In this document: piece by piece, positions 8,962 to 17,458 of the stretch
Position numbering within the stretch: the first letter of the stretch is position 1
Layout: every line of letters starts with the position of its first letter
NCBI GenBank assembly: GCA_963724665.1
Contig: CAVRVH010000012.1
Location: 1,217,539-1,281,538, forward strand
Length of the DNA stretch: 64,000 nucleotides
From: DASUPK01 sp963724665
Lineage (GTDB): Bacteria > Actinomycetota > Thermoleophilia > Solirubrobacterales > 70-9
Direction of reading: 5' to 3'
Notes under the pieces: model-generated
Databases searched by the model: none
What the model was told of the DNA's origin: nothing
Seen by the model: the letters and a program-made list of their open reading frames with translations, nothing else
Position numbers and translations under genes: made by a program

Positions 8962-9594
8962 CTATTCGGGCAAACCGGGGAGATGCACCTTGCCGTTGCC
9001 GCTCGCGCGCTCAGCGGCCTCCTCGGCGCGCTCCAGGGCCTTTCCGACCGCGCCGAGGGCGTTCGCGAGCAGGGCCATGCGCTCGTCCTCGTCGCGCATC
9101 TCGAGCAGCTGCTGCTTCGTCTCTGGCGGCAGCTCGATACGGGCCGCGATCGCGTAGGCGCCGGCGCCGTCCAGCTCCTCCGGCTCCGGGCGTTGCCCGG
9201 TGGCCCGCTCCGCGAGCTCCGCGAACGCCTCTCGCGCCGCTGTCGCGGAGTCCTCATCTATCGGAGGCACGTCCTCATCCGGGATCAGCTCGACTTCGCC
9301 GGTCGGGTACTCGGGCGACTCGAACCGATCCAGCACCTTGAAGGGGGCCTCGCCGCGAACGAGGATGTTCATGCGGCCGTCGTCGAAGCGCTCGGTGACG
9401 TCGTCGATCCGCGCCGTGCAGCCGATCGAGCGGGCGCCCTCGTCGTCGCGCAGGACGATGCCGAACGGCTCGCCGTCCTCCAGCGAGGTCCCGACCATCC
9501 GCTTGTAGCGATCCTCGAAGATGTGCAGCGGCACCTGCTCGCCGGGAAGCAACACCAGCGGCAGCTCGAAAATCGGAAGCTCGAGGCCGGCCAT
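8962..9594 (-). CDS. LON substrate-binding-domain protein (stand-alone)
   Basis: A 210-residue protein formed by a Lon N-terminal (PUA-like plus helical bundle) domain without the AAA+ ATPase or protease parts. The start reads LPIFELPLVLLPGEQVPLHIFEDRY, which is diagnostic for this domain, followed by FGIVLRDDEGARSIGCTARI. The second half is helical and acidic. Such single-domain proteins are widespread in actinobacteria; the role is unknown, possibly substrate recognition. A GTG lies one codon upstream of the chosen ATG. It is divergent from the adenylate cyclase gene with a 68-base gap. Confidence 0.88.
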   Translation of the reverse strand: MAGLELPIFELPLVLLPGEQVPLHIFEDRYKRMVGTSLEDGEPFGIVLRDDEGARSIGCTARIDDVTERFDDGRMNILVRGEAPFKVLDRFESPEYPTGEVELIPDEDVPPIDEDSATAAREAFAELAERATGQRPEPEELDGAGAYAIAARIELPPETKQQLLEMRDEDERMALLANALGAVGKALERAEEAAERASGNGKVHLPGLPE

Positions 9595-9662
9595 CACGAC
9601 CCATCTTAGGATCCAGCGTCTATGCGAGGGTGCTCCGAGCTATGCGAGGAGCAACCCGTTAG

Positions 9663-10787
9663 ATGACGGACTTCGAGGCTGAGGGACTGCTCGGCGGCCT
9701 TCAGGGGAAGGCGCGCGAGGCGCGGCTGACCCTCCTGCAGGAGCTCGCCGAACAGGGCGTCTCCCTCGAGGAGCTGAGGCGGGCGGTCGAGGAGGACAGG
9801 CTGGTGCTCCTCCCGGTGGAGCGCGCCTTCGACCGGGGCACCGACACCTACACCGCCGGCGAGGTTGCGGAGGCTTCGGGGCTCGATCCCGAGTTCCTCG
9901 GAAGGCTTCTGCAGGCTCTGGGGGCGCCGATCCCAGAGGACGATGAGCCCGTATACGCCGAGGCCGACGTGGAGGCCGCCAAGAGGGCGAAGCTGTTCCT
10001 CGACGCCGGCCTGCCGGAGGAGGGAGTGCTGGAGACGTCTCGCCTGATCGGCATCTCGATGGCCAACCTCGCGGATGCAAACGTCGACCTGGTCGGGGAG
10101 GTGTTCACGGAGCCGGGCGTCGACGAGCGCGAGCTGGCGACCCGCTACGCCGCCGCCGCCCAGACGATGGCGCCGCTGCTCGGCGAGACGCTCCTGCACG
10201 CGTATCGCATCCATCTGCGGGAGCGGATCCGCCAGGCCGTGATCACAGAGGCCGAGCTTGCGGAAGGCAGGCTCTCCGGAACGGATGAGGTGACCGTTGC
10301 TTTTGCCGACCTGGTCGGGTTCACGCGCCTGGGCGAGTCGCTCGAGATCGAGCAGATCGGCGATCTCACCGGCAGGCTGTTCGAGCTGGCCACCGAAGCT
10401 GCGCGGCCGCCGGTGCGGCTGGTGAAGATGATCGGCGATGCCGCGATGTTCGCCTCGCTGGAGTCGGCGCCGCTGCTCGATGCGGTCGTCAGCCTCGTCG
10501 AATCCGCCGGGACGGAGGAGATCCCTCCACTGCGCGCGGGCGTCGCGCGCGGGCAGGCGCTCGGGCGTGGGGGGGACTGGTACGGCCGGCCCGTCAACCT
10601 GGCCGCGCGGATCACGAACTTCGCCCGCCCCGAAAGCGTGGTCGTCGATCAGGCGGTGAAGGACTCGATTGAGATGAGCAATGGGCTGTCGTTCGAGTTC
10701 TCGTTCGCGGGCAAGCGCCGCTTCAAGGGAATCGACGGCGAGGTGCCGGTCCACCGCGTTCGGCGCACCGCGGACGATTCGCGTTAA
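9663..10787 (+). CDS. Class III adenylate cyclase with N-terminal regulatory domain
   Basis: A 374-residue soluble enzyme predicted to make cAMP from ATP. Residues ~1-195 form a helical domain resembling the autoinhibitory domain of mycobacterial Rv1264-type cyclases, with a MerR-like turn (YTAGEVAEASGLDPEFLGRLL). The catalytic domain (~205-365) has both metal aspartates (VAFADLVGFTRLGE; KMIGDAAMFAS), a substrate-side lysine in VRLVKMIGD, and the transition-state Asn/Arg in YGRPVNLAARI, so it should be active. The Rv1264 group is pH-sensitive, but whether that holds here cannot be read. It is followed after 54 bases by dipZ on the same strand. There is no membrane segment. Confidence 0.9.
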   Translation: MTDFEAEGLLGGLQGKAREARLTLLQELAEQGVSLEELRRAVEEDRLVLLPVERAFDRGTDTYTAGEVAEASGLDPEFLGRLLQALGAPIPEDDEPVYAEADVEAAKRAKLFLDAGLPEEGVLETSRLIGISMANLADANVDLVGEVFTEPGVDERELATRYAAAAQTMAPLLGETLLHAYRIHLRERIRQAVITEAELAEGRLSGTDEVTVAFADLVGFTRLGESLEIEQIGDLTGRLFELATEAARPPVRLVKMIGDAAMFASLESAPLLDAVVSLVESAGTEEIPPLRAGVARGQALGRGGDWYGRPVNLAARITNFARPESVVVDQAVKDSIEMSNGLSFEFSFAGKRRFKGIDGEVPVHRVRRTADDSR

Positions 10788-10841
10788 TCCGCCCGTAACC
10801 ACCCGGCGTAACGCTGGGCGGATGACCGAGTCTGGAGCCTG

Positions 10842-12566
10842 ATGGTTTTGCTGATGCTGTTTGCGCTCGTCGCCGGGGCGGGCACGGCCCTGTCCCCCTG
10901 CGTGCTGCCGATCCTGCCCGCCATCCTCTCCGCGGGCGTCACCGGGGGACGGCGGCGGCCTCTCGGCGTGGTCACGGGCCTGGCTCTCTCGTTCACGTTC
11001 GCGACGGTCGCGCTGGTCTACGTGATCAACGCACTCGGGCTGCCGAACGGCTTCGCCCGGGACCTGGCGATTGCGGTCCTCCTCGCCTTCGGCATCTCGC
11101 TGCTCATCCCGCCGATCGGCGACCGGCTCGAGGCATTCGTGAGCCGACTCGTGCCCGGGCCCGCGCGCTTCCGCGGTGACGGGTTCGGGTCTGGGCTGAT
11201 CGTCGGCGCCAGCCTCGGCCTCGTCTACGCGCCGTGCGCCGGGCCGATCCTGGCGGGAGTGATCGTGGTCTCGGCGGCCCAGGACTTCACCGCCGGGCGG
11301 CTCGCGGTGGCGCTCTCCTACGCCGTCGGATCGGCGATCGTGCTCTACCTGCTGCTGCTCGGCGGCAGGCGGCTGACGCAGCGGCTCAAGCCGGTTCAGG
11401 GGCGTGTGCAGATGGCGCTGGGCGCGGTGATGGTGCTGGTCGCGATCGCGATGACCGCCAACCTCGACGTCCGTTTCCAGACGGAGATCGCCAGCGCCCT
11501 GCCGAGGTTCCTCGTCAACCCGACGGAGAACATCGAGAAGAGCACGGCGATCTCCAGCGATCTCGCCAAGGTGAGCCAGCACGGGACGCCGGTCGTCCCC
11601 GCAAACGAGCTGAACCAGCCGGTCAGCCTGCAGACCTACGGGCAGGCGCCCGACTTCACCGGGACACAGGACTGGTTCAACACGCCGGGAGGCGAGTCGC
11701 TCTCGATGAGCGACCTGCGCGGCAAGGTCGTCCTGGTCGACTTCTGGACCTACACCTGCATCAACTGCATCCGGACGCTGCCCTACCTGGAGGCCTGGCA
11801 GCAGCGATACGGCCGAGACGGCTTCACCGTGGTCGGCGTCCACTCGCCGGAGTTCCCCTTCGAGAAGGACGCATCGAACGTTCAGGACGCAATCCACCAG
11901 AACCACCTGACCTATCCGGTCGCCCAGGACAACGACCTGGCGACCTGGGACGCGTGGGGCAACCAGTACTGGCCGGCGGACTACCTGGTGGACGCGCAGG
12001 GCAACGTTCGGGAGGCGCATTTCGGCGAGGGCGACTACGCGGAGACGGAGCGGGCGATCAGGACCCTGCTCGGAGAGGCGGGCCACGCCAACCTCGGCTC
12101 GGGCTCCCGGGCCAGTGCCCAGGCGCCTTCGGCGGGCACGACCACGCCCGAGACCTACCTGGGCGCGGCACGCGCCATGGGCTGGGTGACCCCGGTCCAT
12201 CCCGGCGATCAGAACTTCGGCGCGGCGGCCGGCCCGCTCTCTGTCAACCACTTCGCATATGCCGGCCACTGGGGGATCACCGACGAGGACGCGAGGGCCG
12301 GCGCGGGCGCCGAGATCGACATGGAGTTCAACGCCCGCCGCGTTTACCTCGTCCTGGGCTCGCCCGAGCAGGCGCGCCACGTCCAGGTGCTCCTGGACGG
12401 CAAGCCGATCCCGGCGAAGCTCGCCGGCGCGGACGTGCGCAACGGCCGAGCGACGATCCAGGCGCAGCGGCTCTACCGCCTGGTCGACCTTCCGGCGGTC
12501 TCGCAGCACCGGCTCTCGCTGATCTTCGACCCGGGGATCTCGGGGTACGCGTTTACGTTCGGCTAG
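10842..12566 (+). CDS. dipZ: DipZ-type fusion: CcdA membrane domain, TlpA-like thioredoxin and C-terminal beta domain
   Basis: A 574-residue protein that moves reducing equivalents across the membrane. Residues ~1-215 are a CcdA/DsbD-like membrane domain of six helices with cysteine pairs (LSPCVLPILPAI; YAPCAGPILAG). Residues ~265-420 are a thioredoxin-fold domain whose active site is CINC in WTYTCINCIRTLPYLEAW. The last ~130 residues form a DipZ-type C-terminal domain that may bind carbohydrate. Architecture and length match M. tuberculosis DipZ. Likely partners are extracytoplasmic disulfide proteins or apocytochromes; a cytochrome c is encoded at 40.4 kb. The start MVLLMLFALVAG leads straight into the first membrane helix. 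Confidence 0.93.
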   Translation: MVLLMLFALVAGAGTALSPCVLPILPAILSAGVTGGRRRPLGVVTGLALSFTFATVALVYVINALGLPNGFARDLAIAVLLAFGISLLIPPIGDRLEAFVSRLVPGPARFRGDGFGSGLIVGASLGLVYAPCAGPILAGVIVVSAAQDFTAGRLAVALSYAVGSAIVLYLLLLGGRRLTQRLKPVQGRVQMALGAVMVLVAIAMTANLDVRFQTEIASALPRFLVNPTENIEKSTAISSDLAKVSQHGTPVVPANELNQPVSLQTYGQAPDFTGTQDWFNTPGGESLSMSDLRGKVVLVDFWTYTCINCIRTLPYLEAWQQRYGRDGFTVVGVHSPEFPFEKDASNVQDAIHQNHLTYPVAQDNDLATWDAWGNQYWPADYLVDAQGNVREAHFGEGDYAETERAIRTLLGEAGHANLGSGSRASAQAPSAGTTTPETYLGAARAMGWVTPVHPGDQNFGAAAGPLSVNHFAYAGHWGITDEDARAGAGAEIDMEFNARRVYLVLGSPEQARHVQVLLDGKPIPAKLAGADVRNGRATIQAQRLYRLVDLPAVSQHRLSLIFDPGISGYAFTFG

Positions 12567-12578
12567 GGCTCCGGGGTC

Positions 12579-12651
12579 GGCGGGACGAACACCGGCGATG
12601 AAGGGGGCGGCGTCAGGCGGCGGGGCGGGACGAAAACCGGCGATGAAGGGG
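12579..12651. repeat. 28-bp direct repeat, two copies 45 bp apart
   Basis: Copies at 12579-12606 and 12624-12651 differ at one position (C at 12590, A at 12635). Shared core words are GGCGGGACGAA and ACCGGCGATGAAGGGG. The pair fills the gap between the dipZ stop and the frameshifted DUF559 gene. It does not form a hairpin. Origin unknown: a regulatory tandem site, or remnants left by insertion of the DUF559 gene. Confidence 0.8.
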
Positions 12652-12756
12652 CGAGATTTGGGCCGTTGGTGACTTACCGACCTACGTGCGTGCGGAAACT
12701 CGCCAACGCCGGTCCGGACGCGTGCGATTGCCCGGGTTGCGGCCAATCAGCACGGC

Positions 12757-13529
12757 GTGGTCTCGCTCGCGCAGCTCGAACGCGCAGGTATTCACGGCAG
12801 GGCGTCGCCGGCGCCGCGTGGCAGCCCAACGCCTGCACCGTCATTCATCGCGGTGTTTACGCCGTCGGCCACCGAGGGCTCAGCGAGAAAGGGCGATGGA
12901 TGGCGGCCGTGCTCGCCTGCGGCCCGGACGCCGTCCTCAGCCACACCAGCGCCGCCGCGCTCTGGCAGATCCTTCCGCAGCGGGGTTTCGTGCACGTCAC
13001 GGTCCGAGGCCATGGAAGGGCCCGCCCCGAGATCCGGGTTCACCGCTCCCGCACCCTCTTCCCCAGCTCGGTAACCCGGAGAGCCGGCATCCCCGTCACG
13101 ACGCCTTCCCGCACCCTCACCGACCTCCGCCGCCTCGTTCCCAAGCCGCAGTTCGCGGCCGCGCTGCGGCAGGCCGAATACCTGGGCCTGCCACTCGACT
13201 CCTCGCTGAATCCCGACCACACCCGGAGCGAACTCGAGGCGCGCTTCCTCGCCCTCTGCCGCCGCCACCGGCTTCCGCAGCCTGAGGTGAACGTCCGCGT
13301 CGGCCCCTTCATTGCCGATGTCCTCTGGCCGGAGCAGCGCCTCATCGTCGAGCTCGACGGCTACCGAGCCCACGCCGGCCGTACCGCCTTCGAAGCCGAC
13401 CGAGCCCGCGACGTAAAGCTGAAAGCGCTCGGATACGACGTCCTGCGCTTCACCTGGGAGCAGGTCACCTTGCGGTCCACAGAGGTTGCGCGCACCGTCC
13501 GCCGGCTGCTTCGGACGCGTGGCCACTAG
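12757..13529 (+). pseudogene. DUF559-type endonuclease-like protein with AbiEi-like N-terminus, frame broken near its start
   Basis: The C-terminal half, intact from about 12843, has the DUF559 fold related to very-short-patch endonucleases: VRVGPFIADVLWPEQRLIVELDGYRAH with acidic residues, then RDVKLKALGYDVLRFTWEQV. The middle reads IHRGVYAVGHRGLSEKGRWMAAVLACG, typical of the winged-helix region of AbiEi antitoxin-like proteins. The expected N-terminus (RAIARVAANQHGVVSLAQLERAGI) is in another frame at 12715-12792, followed by RQGVA and RVAAQRLHR in two further frames. At least three frame changes therefore lie within 12795-12842. Start uncertain: the true frame has no ATG upstream, and GTG 12757 is a late choice. 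Solirubrobacterales genomes tend to carry many of these genes. Decay or sequence error are both possible. Confidence 0.7.
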
Positions 13530-13539
13530 GATCACCTCC

Positions 13540-13866
13540 ATGGACCCCGAATACGCACGCAAGCGCCTCGCCGAGGAGCGCGCCCGCGTCGAGCAGGAGC
13601 TCTCCGGACACGGGGAGGAGCAGGCGGCGGACGAGCCCAAGGATTCAGGCGATCAGGCGAACGAGTTGGAGCAGACCGACACCGACAACGCCCTCCGAGC
13701 GGAATCGCGGCAGACCCTCGAGGCCATCGAGCGGGCCGAGGCTCGGCTCGAGGAGGGCACCTACGGCGTCTCGGTCGTCAGTGGCGATCCGATCCCGGAC
13801 GAGCGTCTCGAGGCCATCCCCTGGGCGGATCGCAACGTGGACGATGAGCCCGGCGGCCGCGGTTAG
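13540..13866 (+). CDS. DksA/TraR-like protein lacking the zinc-finger cysteines
   Basis: A 108-residue protein: an N-terminal coiled-coil of about 70 residues (MDPEYARKRLAEERARVEQEL...LEAIERAEARLEEGTYG) and a short C-terminal segment GDPIPDERLEAIPWADRNV, which matches the zinc-finger end of DksA/TraR proteins. The usual cysteines (YGxCxxCGxPI...ALPxTxxCxxC) are replaced: the segment reads GTYGVSVVSGDPIPDERL and no cysteine remains in the protein. Such proteins act at the RNA polymerase secondary channel in other bacteria. Whether this cysteine-free form does so is unknown. It overlaps the convergent methyltransferase gene by 4 bases. Confidence 0.8.
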   Translation: MDPEYARKRLAEERARVEQELSGHGEEQAADEPKDSGDQANELEQTDTDNALRAESRQTLEAIERAEARLEEGTYGVSVVSGDPIPDERLEAIPWADRNVDDEPGGRG

Positions 13867-14777
13867 ACGCTAGGCAGGCGCGCCGAGACGAGCAGGTTGT
13901 AGAAGAGCTGCGCGGGCAATCGCGGCTCCAGAACCTGATTGTCGACCCGCTGCAGCGCCATGTAGCTCCGGAACGCGAACCGCCTCCATCCCCACGGCAC
14001 CTCGTCCGGCTCGGCGCTCGCCTCCAGCGTCCTCACCGTCCAGCCGTGGATCGAGGCGAGCAGCTCCTCGCCCTTCACCCTGACGTCGCCCAGCCCGGCC
14101 TGGCCGCAGAAGCGCCGCAGGTCCCCCGGCGAGAAGGCGTGTACGTCCACCTCCGGCTCGAGGTCGTGACCGTTGTGATCGGCGTCGGCCTCGTAGTCCC
14201 GCGCCGAGGCCCCGACCAGCCGCCGCCAGAGCGGCGCAGTCAGAAGCGCCGTCCGCTTGGGAATCGCAGCGAGAAAGTCGCCGTACCTGGAGGGCTCCCC
14301 GCAGAACGCCAGCGTCCCTCCCGGTCGCAGCACGCGCGCGAACTCCGAGAACGCCTGCCCGAGGTCCGGGATGTGATGGAGCACGGCATGCCCGAAGACG
14401 AGGTCGAAGCTCTCGTCGGCAAAGGGAAGCGTCTCGGCCTCGGCCGCCGCCGTCTTGACGTCGAGCCCCAGCCGCTCCGCGTTCCCCGCCAGCGTCGCCA
14501 GCATCCCCGGAGAGATGTCCGTCGCCGTGGCCCGCTCGATCGCCCCGGCCCGCAGCAGGTTGAGGGAGAAGTAACCGGTCCCCGCGCCGATCTCCAGCGC
14601 GTCTCCGAACGGCGCCTCAGGCCACGTGCCAAGCGCCTTCCGCAGCTTGCCCGTGACCTGCTCCTGGCCGATTTCGCCGAAATCGATGCCCCACTTGGAG
14701 TCATACGAGGCCGCCGCCACGTCGTGGTAGCGCTCGTTGACGTCCTTGATCCGCTCTGGGGTCCCCGGGGCAGCCAC
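13863..14777 (-). CDS. SAM-dependent class I methyltransferase
   Basis: A 304-residue methyltransferase. The glycine-rich SAM-binding motif I is DALEIGAGTGYFSLNLL near residue 60, with an acidic motif II (ATATDISPGML), the post-motif FDLVFGHAVLHHIPDL and RVLRPGGTLAFCGEPSRYG. The first 40 residues (DVNERYHDVAAASYDSKW) resemble ubiquinone/menaquinone-type and small-molecule methyltransferases. The substrate is not readable. It lies 21 bases downstream of the ABC permease gene on the same strand and probably belongs to its operon, which would suit modification of an exported compound. Confidence 0.88.
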   Translation of the reverse strand: MAAPGTPERIKDVNERYHDVAAASYDSKWGIDFGEIGQEQVTGKLRKALGTWPEAPFGDALEIGAGTGYFSLNLLRAGAIERATATDISPGMLATLAGNAERLGLDVKTAAAEAETLPFADESFDLVFGHAVLHHIPDLGQAFSEFARVLRPGGTLAFCGEPSRYGDFLAAIPKRTALLTAPLWRRLVGASARDYEADADHNGHDLEPEVDVHAFSPGDLRRFCGQAGLGDVRVKGEELLASIHGWTVRTLEASAEPDEVPWGWRRFAFRSYMALQRVDNQVLEPRLPAQLFYNLLVSARLPSV

Positions 14778-14798
14778 GACGGGGGATCGTAGACGCGC

Positions 14799-15557
14799 CT
14801 ACCTGTCGTAGGTCGCGATCGCCCTCAGCGACAGGCCGATCAACACCACGCCCATCACCAGGATCACCCCGAGGCAAACCAGGATCTTGTCCACCACCCA
14901 CCCATCGATGATCAGAGAGCGGATTCCGACGATCACGTAGCTCACCGGGTTGATCCTCGCCAGCGTCTCCATCACCGGAGACAGGCGGTCGAACGGCACG
15001 AAGTTCGGCGTCAGGAAGAGCAGCGGGAAGAAGAGCAGGAAGCTGGTGTTGGTCGCCTGCACGTTGCGGGTGGTCAGCGCGACCAGAATCCCGAAACCGG
15101 CGTAGGCGACTCCGAAGAGCGCGGCGAGCAGGACCACCAGCACTGCGCCCGCGGGCCCCGACTGCACGTGAGCGCCGAAGATGACTATCCCGACCAGCAG
15201 CACGATGGCGGAGCCCGCGATCCCCCGCACGAGGTCGGCGGTGAGCCTGCCGAGGATCAGCGAGGTGCGCCGAATCGGCGCCACCAGCAGCTTGTCGAAG
15301 TAGCCGCTGTCGATCTCGGTCACCAGCGCCAGGCCCGTAGTAGCGGTGGCCACGGCGAACATCAGCGATACGGGAAGCTGGAACGCCACGTATCCCTGGC
15401 CCTCGAGGAAGGGCGTGGTGTCCGGAAAGGTCGGCGAGACCTGGCCGATGTTGACCGCCAGGAAGAAGAGCGGAATGAAGAGGACCGGAATGGTGGCTTC
15501 CGGGTAGCGCAGGATCTCGCGGACCGATCGCCGCCCGAGCAGCAGAACCTCAGTCAT
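14799..15557 (-). CDS. ABC-2 type transporter permease (DrrB-like)
   Basis: A 252-residue membrane protein with about six hydrophobic helices. It contains the ABC-2 segment EIDSGYFDKLLVAPIRRTSLILGR, where the conserved P-I-R loop contacts the ATPase, and a terminal helix ending SLRAIATYDR. Family members export daunorubicin-like drugs, lipids or glycans. Its start overlaps the stop of the upstream ATPase gene by 4 bases, so both halves are made together. The exported substrate cannot be inferred; the linked methyltransferase and the divergent glucan cluster are the only clues. Confidence 0.9.
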   Translation of the reverse strand: MTEVLLLGRRSVREILRYPEATIPVLFIPLFFLAVNIGQVSPTFPDTTPFLEGQGYVAFQLPVSLMFAVATATTGLALVTEIDSGYFDKLLVAPIRRTSLILGRLTADLVRGIAGSAIVLLVGIVIFGAHVQSGPAGAVLVVLLAALFGVAYAGFGILVALTTRNVQATNTSFLLFFPLLFLTPNFVPFDRLSPVMETLARINPVSYVIVGIRSLIIDGWVVDKILVCLGVILVMGVVLIGLSLRAIATYDR

Positions 15558-16579
15558 GGCGCCAGCGCCTTGGCCGCGGCCTCGTCCTGCTCCGCGCCCT
15601 CGTCCGGGCCCTCGGAACCGGCGCCCTCGAGGCGTCGTCCGGTCGCCTCCAGGAAGACATCGTCCAGCGACGGCCGCGAGACCGAGATCGCACCGACCTC
15701 GATGTCGGCCGCGTCCAGCCGGCGCACGATCTCGGCGATCGAAGCGGCCCCGTTCTCGACGAAGAGCGCGAGCGCGTCCTGCTCAGCGATCACACGGTCG
15801 AGTCCGGGCAGCTCGCCGATCACCTGCTGTGTCCGCTCCGCGTCGGCGCCATGCAGCTCGACCGACACCACGTCCTTTCCGATCTCGGCCTTCAGGTTCT
15901 CGGGAGTGCCTTCGGTGACGATCTCTCCCGCGTCGATGATCGCCAGGCGTTCGCAGAGCTCGTCGGCCTCTTCGAGGTACTGCGTCGTCAGGAAGATCGT
16001 GGTGCCGGTCGAGTTGATGCTGCGCACCTCCTCCCAGACGGTGAGCCGCGAGGCCGGATCGAGACCCGTCGTTGGTTCGTCGAGGAACAGCACCTTCGGC
16101 TGATGAACGAGCGCGCTGGCCAGATCGAGTCGCCGCTTCATCCCTCCGGAATAGGTCTTGGTGCGGCGTTCGGCCGCGTCGGTCAGCCCGACCAGCTCAA
16201 GCAGCTCCTGGGCGCGCTGACGTCCGGTGGCGCCGGTTATTCCGTACAGGCCGCACTGGAGCTCCAGCAGCTCCCGGCCCGTCTGCACCGGATCCAGGCC
16301 GATCTCCTGGAGCGCCACGCCGATGTTGCGGCGCACCGCGTCGCCGTTGGCGACCACGTCATGGCCGGCGACGGTGGCGCTGCCTTCGGTGGGGGGCAGC
16401 AGGGTGCACAACATCCGGATCGTGGTCGACTTGCCGGCGCCGTTCGGTCCGAGGAAGCCGAAGACCTCGCCCTCCGAGACCGCGAGATCGACGTCGCGCA
16501 CTGCTTCGATCTCGCCCTCGAAGGTGCGGGTCAGGCCGCGGGCCTCGATGGCAGGGGGGTTCGCGTTGTCCTCGCTCAA
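15554..16579 (-). CDS. ABC transporter ATPase (DrrA-like)
   Basis: A 341-residue ATPase: Walker A GPNGAGKSTTIRML near residue 45, signature YSGGMKRRLDLASAL, Walker B VLFLDEPTTGLDP, and the H-loop region IFLTTQYLEEADEL. A C-terminal domain of about 90 residues (VSVELHGADAERTQQVIGELPG) is typical of the daunorubicin-resistance group. The last ~30 residues are Glu/Ala-rich and probably disordered. It is first gene of an ATPase-permease-methyltransferase operon, divergent from the methyltransferase/GH57/GT4 cluster across a 113-base intergenic region that must hold both promoters. Confidence 0.93.
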   Translation of the reverse strand: MSEDNANPPAIEARGLTRTFEGEIEAVRDVDLAVSEGEVFGFLGPNGAGKSTTIRMLCTLLPPTEGSATVAGHDVVANGDAVRRNIGVALQEIGLDPVQTGRELLELQCGLYGITGATGRQRAQELLELVGLTDAAERRTKTYSGGMKRRLDLASALVHQPKVLFLDEPTTGLDPASRLTVWEEVRSINSTGTTIFLTTQYLEEADELCERLAIIDAGEIVTEGTPENLKAEIGKDVVSVELHGADAERTQQVIGELPGLDRVIAEQDALALFVENGAASIAEIVRRLDAADIEVGAISVSRPSLDDVFLEATGRRLEGAGSEGPDEGAEQDEAAAKALAP

Positions 16580-16692
16580 ACCGTCTTTCCGTCCTTGGGA
16601 TTACCCGTCTATGACCGGATCGCGGGCCTGAACTCATCGCTCGCAGCCATTCCGCACTCTACGAAAACGCCTCAATCCCTAACTTCCCCGCG

Positions 16693-17454
16693 GTGGGCGA
16701 AGCCGATCAGACCTATCTGCAGGCCGACCAGCCGGAGGGCGTCCCGCCCCTCGAGCTGACGGGCGAGCGCACGCTCCCCGACGTCCCCGAGGAGAACTAC
16801 TGGTACCGCCGCCACGTCGCCGTCTATGAGTGGATCGCCGAGCGCTGCGCGGGCCTGAGCGTCGTCGATCTCGCCTCTGGCGAGGGCTACGGGTCGGACC
16901 TGCTCGCCGGCAGGGCGGCCGAGGTGACCGGGGTCGACGCGAACCCCGAAGCCTTCGAGCACGCCCGCGCCCGCTACCGCCGCCCCAACCTGGGCTTCCA
17001 GCGCGGGCTCGTCGAGGACTTCGATCAGGAGGTCGACGCCGTCGTCTTCCTCCAGACGATCGAGCACATCCACGAGCCCGAGAAGCTCCTCGAGCGGATC
17101 GCTGAGGTTGCCCCTGTCGCCTACATCTCGACCCCGAACCGCCTCACCCTGGCGCCGCCGGGGGCCGAGAAGTCCGATAACCCCTGGCATCTGCGCGAGT
17201 ACGACGCGGGCCAGTACCGCGAGCTGCTCGAGCCACATTTCCGGAACGTCGAGCTGCTCGGCGTCTTCCACGCGCGCAAGCTTCGAGCGCACGAGCTCGC
17301 GATCCGGGCCGGCTGGGACCGGCTCCATGCGGCGCTCCACATCACCAAGCCGTTCTACGACCGCTTCATCCCGGCGATCAGCGCGCGTGACTTCCGCCTG
17401 GGGGCCGGGGACCTCGACAGGGCGCTCGACTTCGTCGCGGCCTGCCGCACCTGA
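16693..17454 (+). CDS. SAM-dependent methyltransferase of an Rv3030-like glucan cluster
   Basis: A 253-residue methyltransferase with motif I SVVDLASGEGYGSDLLAG near residue 55, the acidic VTGVDANPEAFEHAR, and DAVVFLQTIEHIHEPEKLLERI. The start is GTG. It is followed without a gap by a GH57 enzyme and a GT4 glycosyltransferase. This gene order is that of M. tuberculosis Rv3030-Rv3031-Rv3032, linked there to methylglucose lipopolysaccharide synthesis. By analogy the enzyme may methylate sugar hydroxyls of an alpha-1,4-glucan; this is inference from synteny, not sequence proof. Confidence 0.87.
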   Translation: MGEADQTYLQADQPEGVPPLELTGERTLPDVPEENYWYRRHVAVYEWIAERCAGLSVVDLASGEGYGSDLLAGRAAEVTGVDANPEAFEHARARYRRPNLGFQRGLVEDFDQEVDAVVFLQTIEHIHEPEKLLERIAEVAPVAYISTPNRLTLAPPGAEKSDNPWHLREYDAGQYRELLEPHFRNVELLGVFHARKLRAHELAIRAGWDRLHAALHITKPFYDRFIPAISARDFRLGAGDLDRALDFVAACRT

Positions 17455-17458
17455 TCGG

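Noticed and set aside
9606..12746. Very long antisense open frame (over 1000 codons) opposite the adenylate cyclase and dipZ genes
   Set aside because: Low-complexity Arg/Gly/Ala composition, no family motifs, and exact antisense position to two well-recognised genes. It is a by-product of GC-rich codon use.
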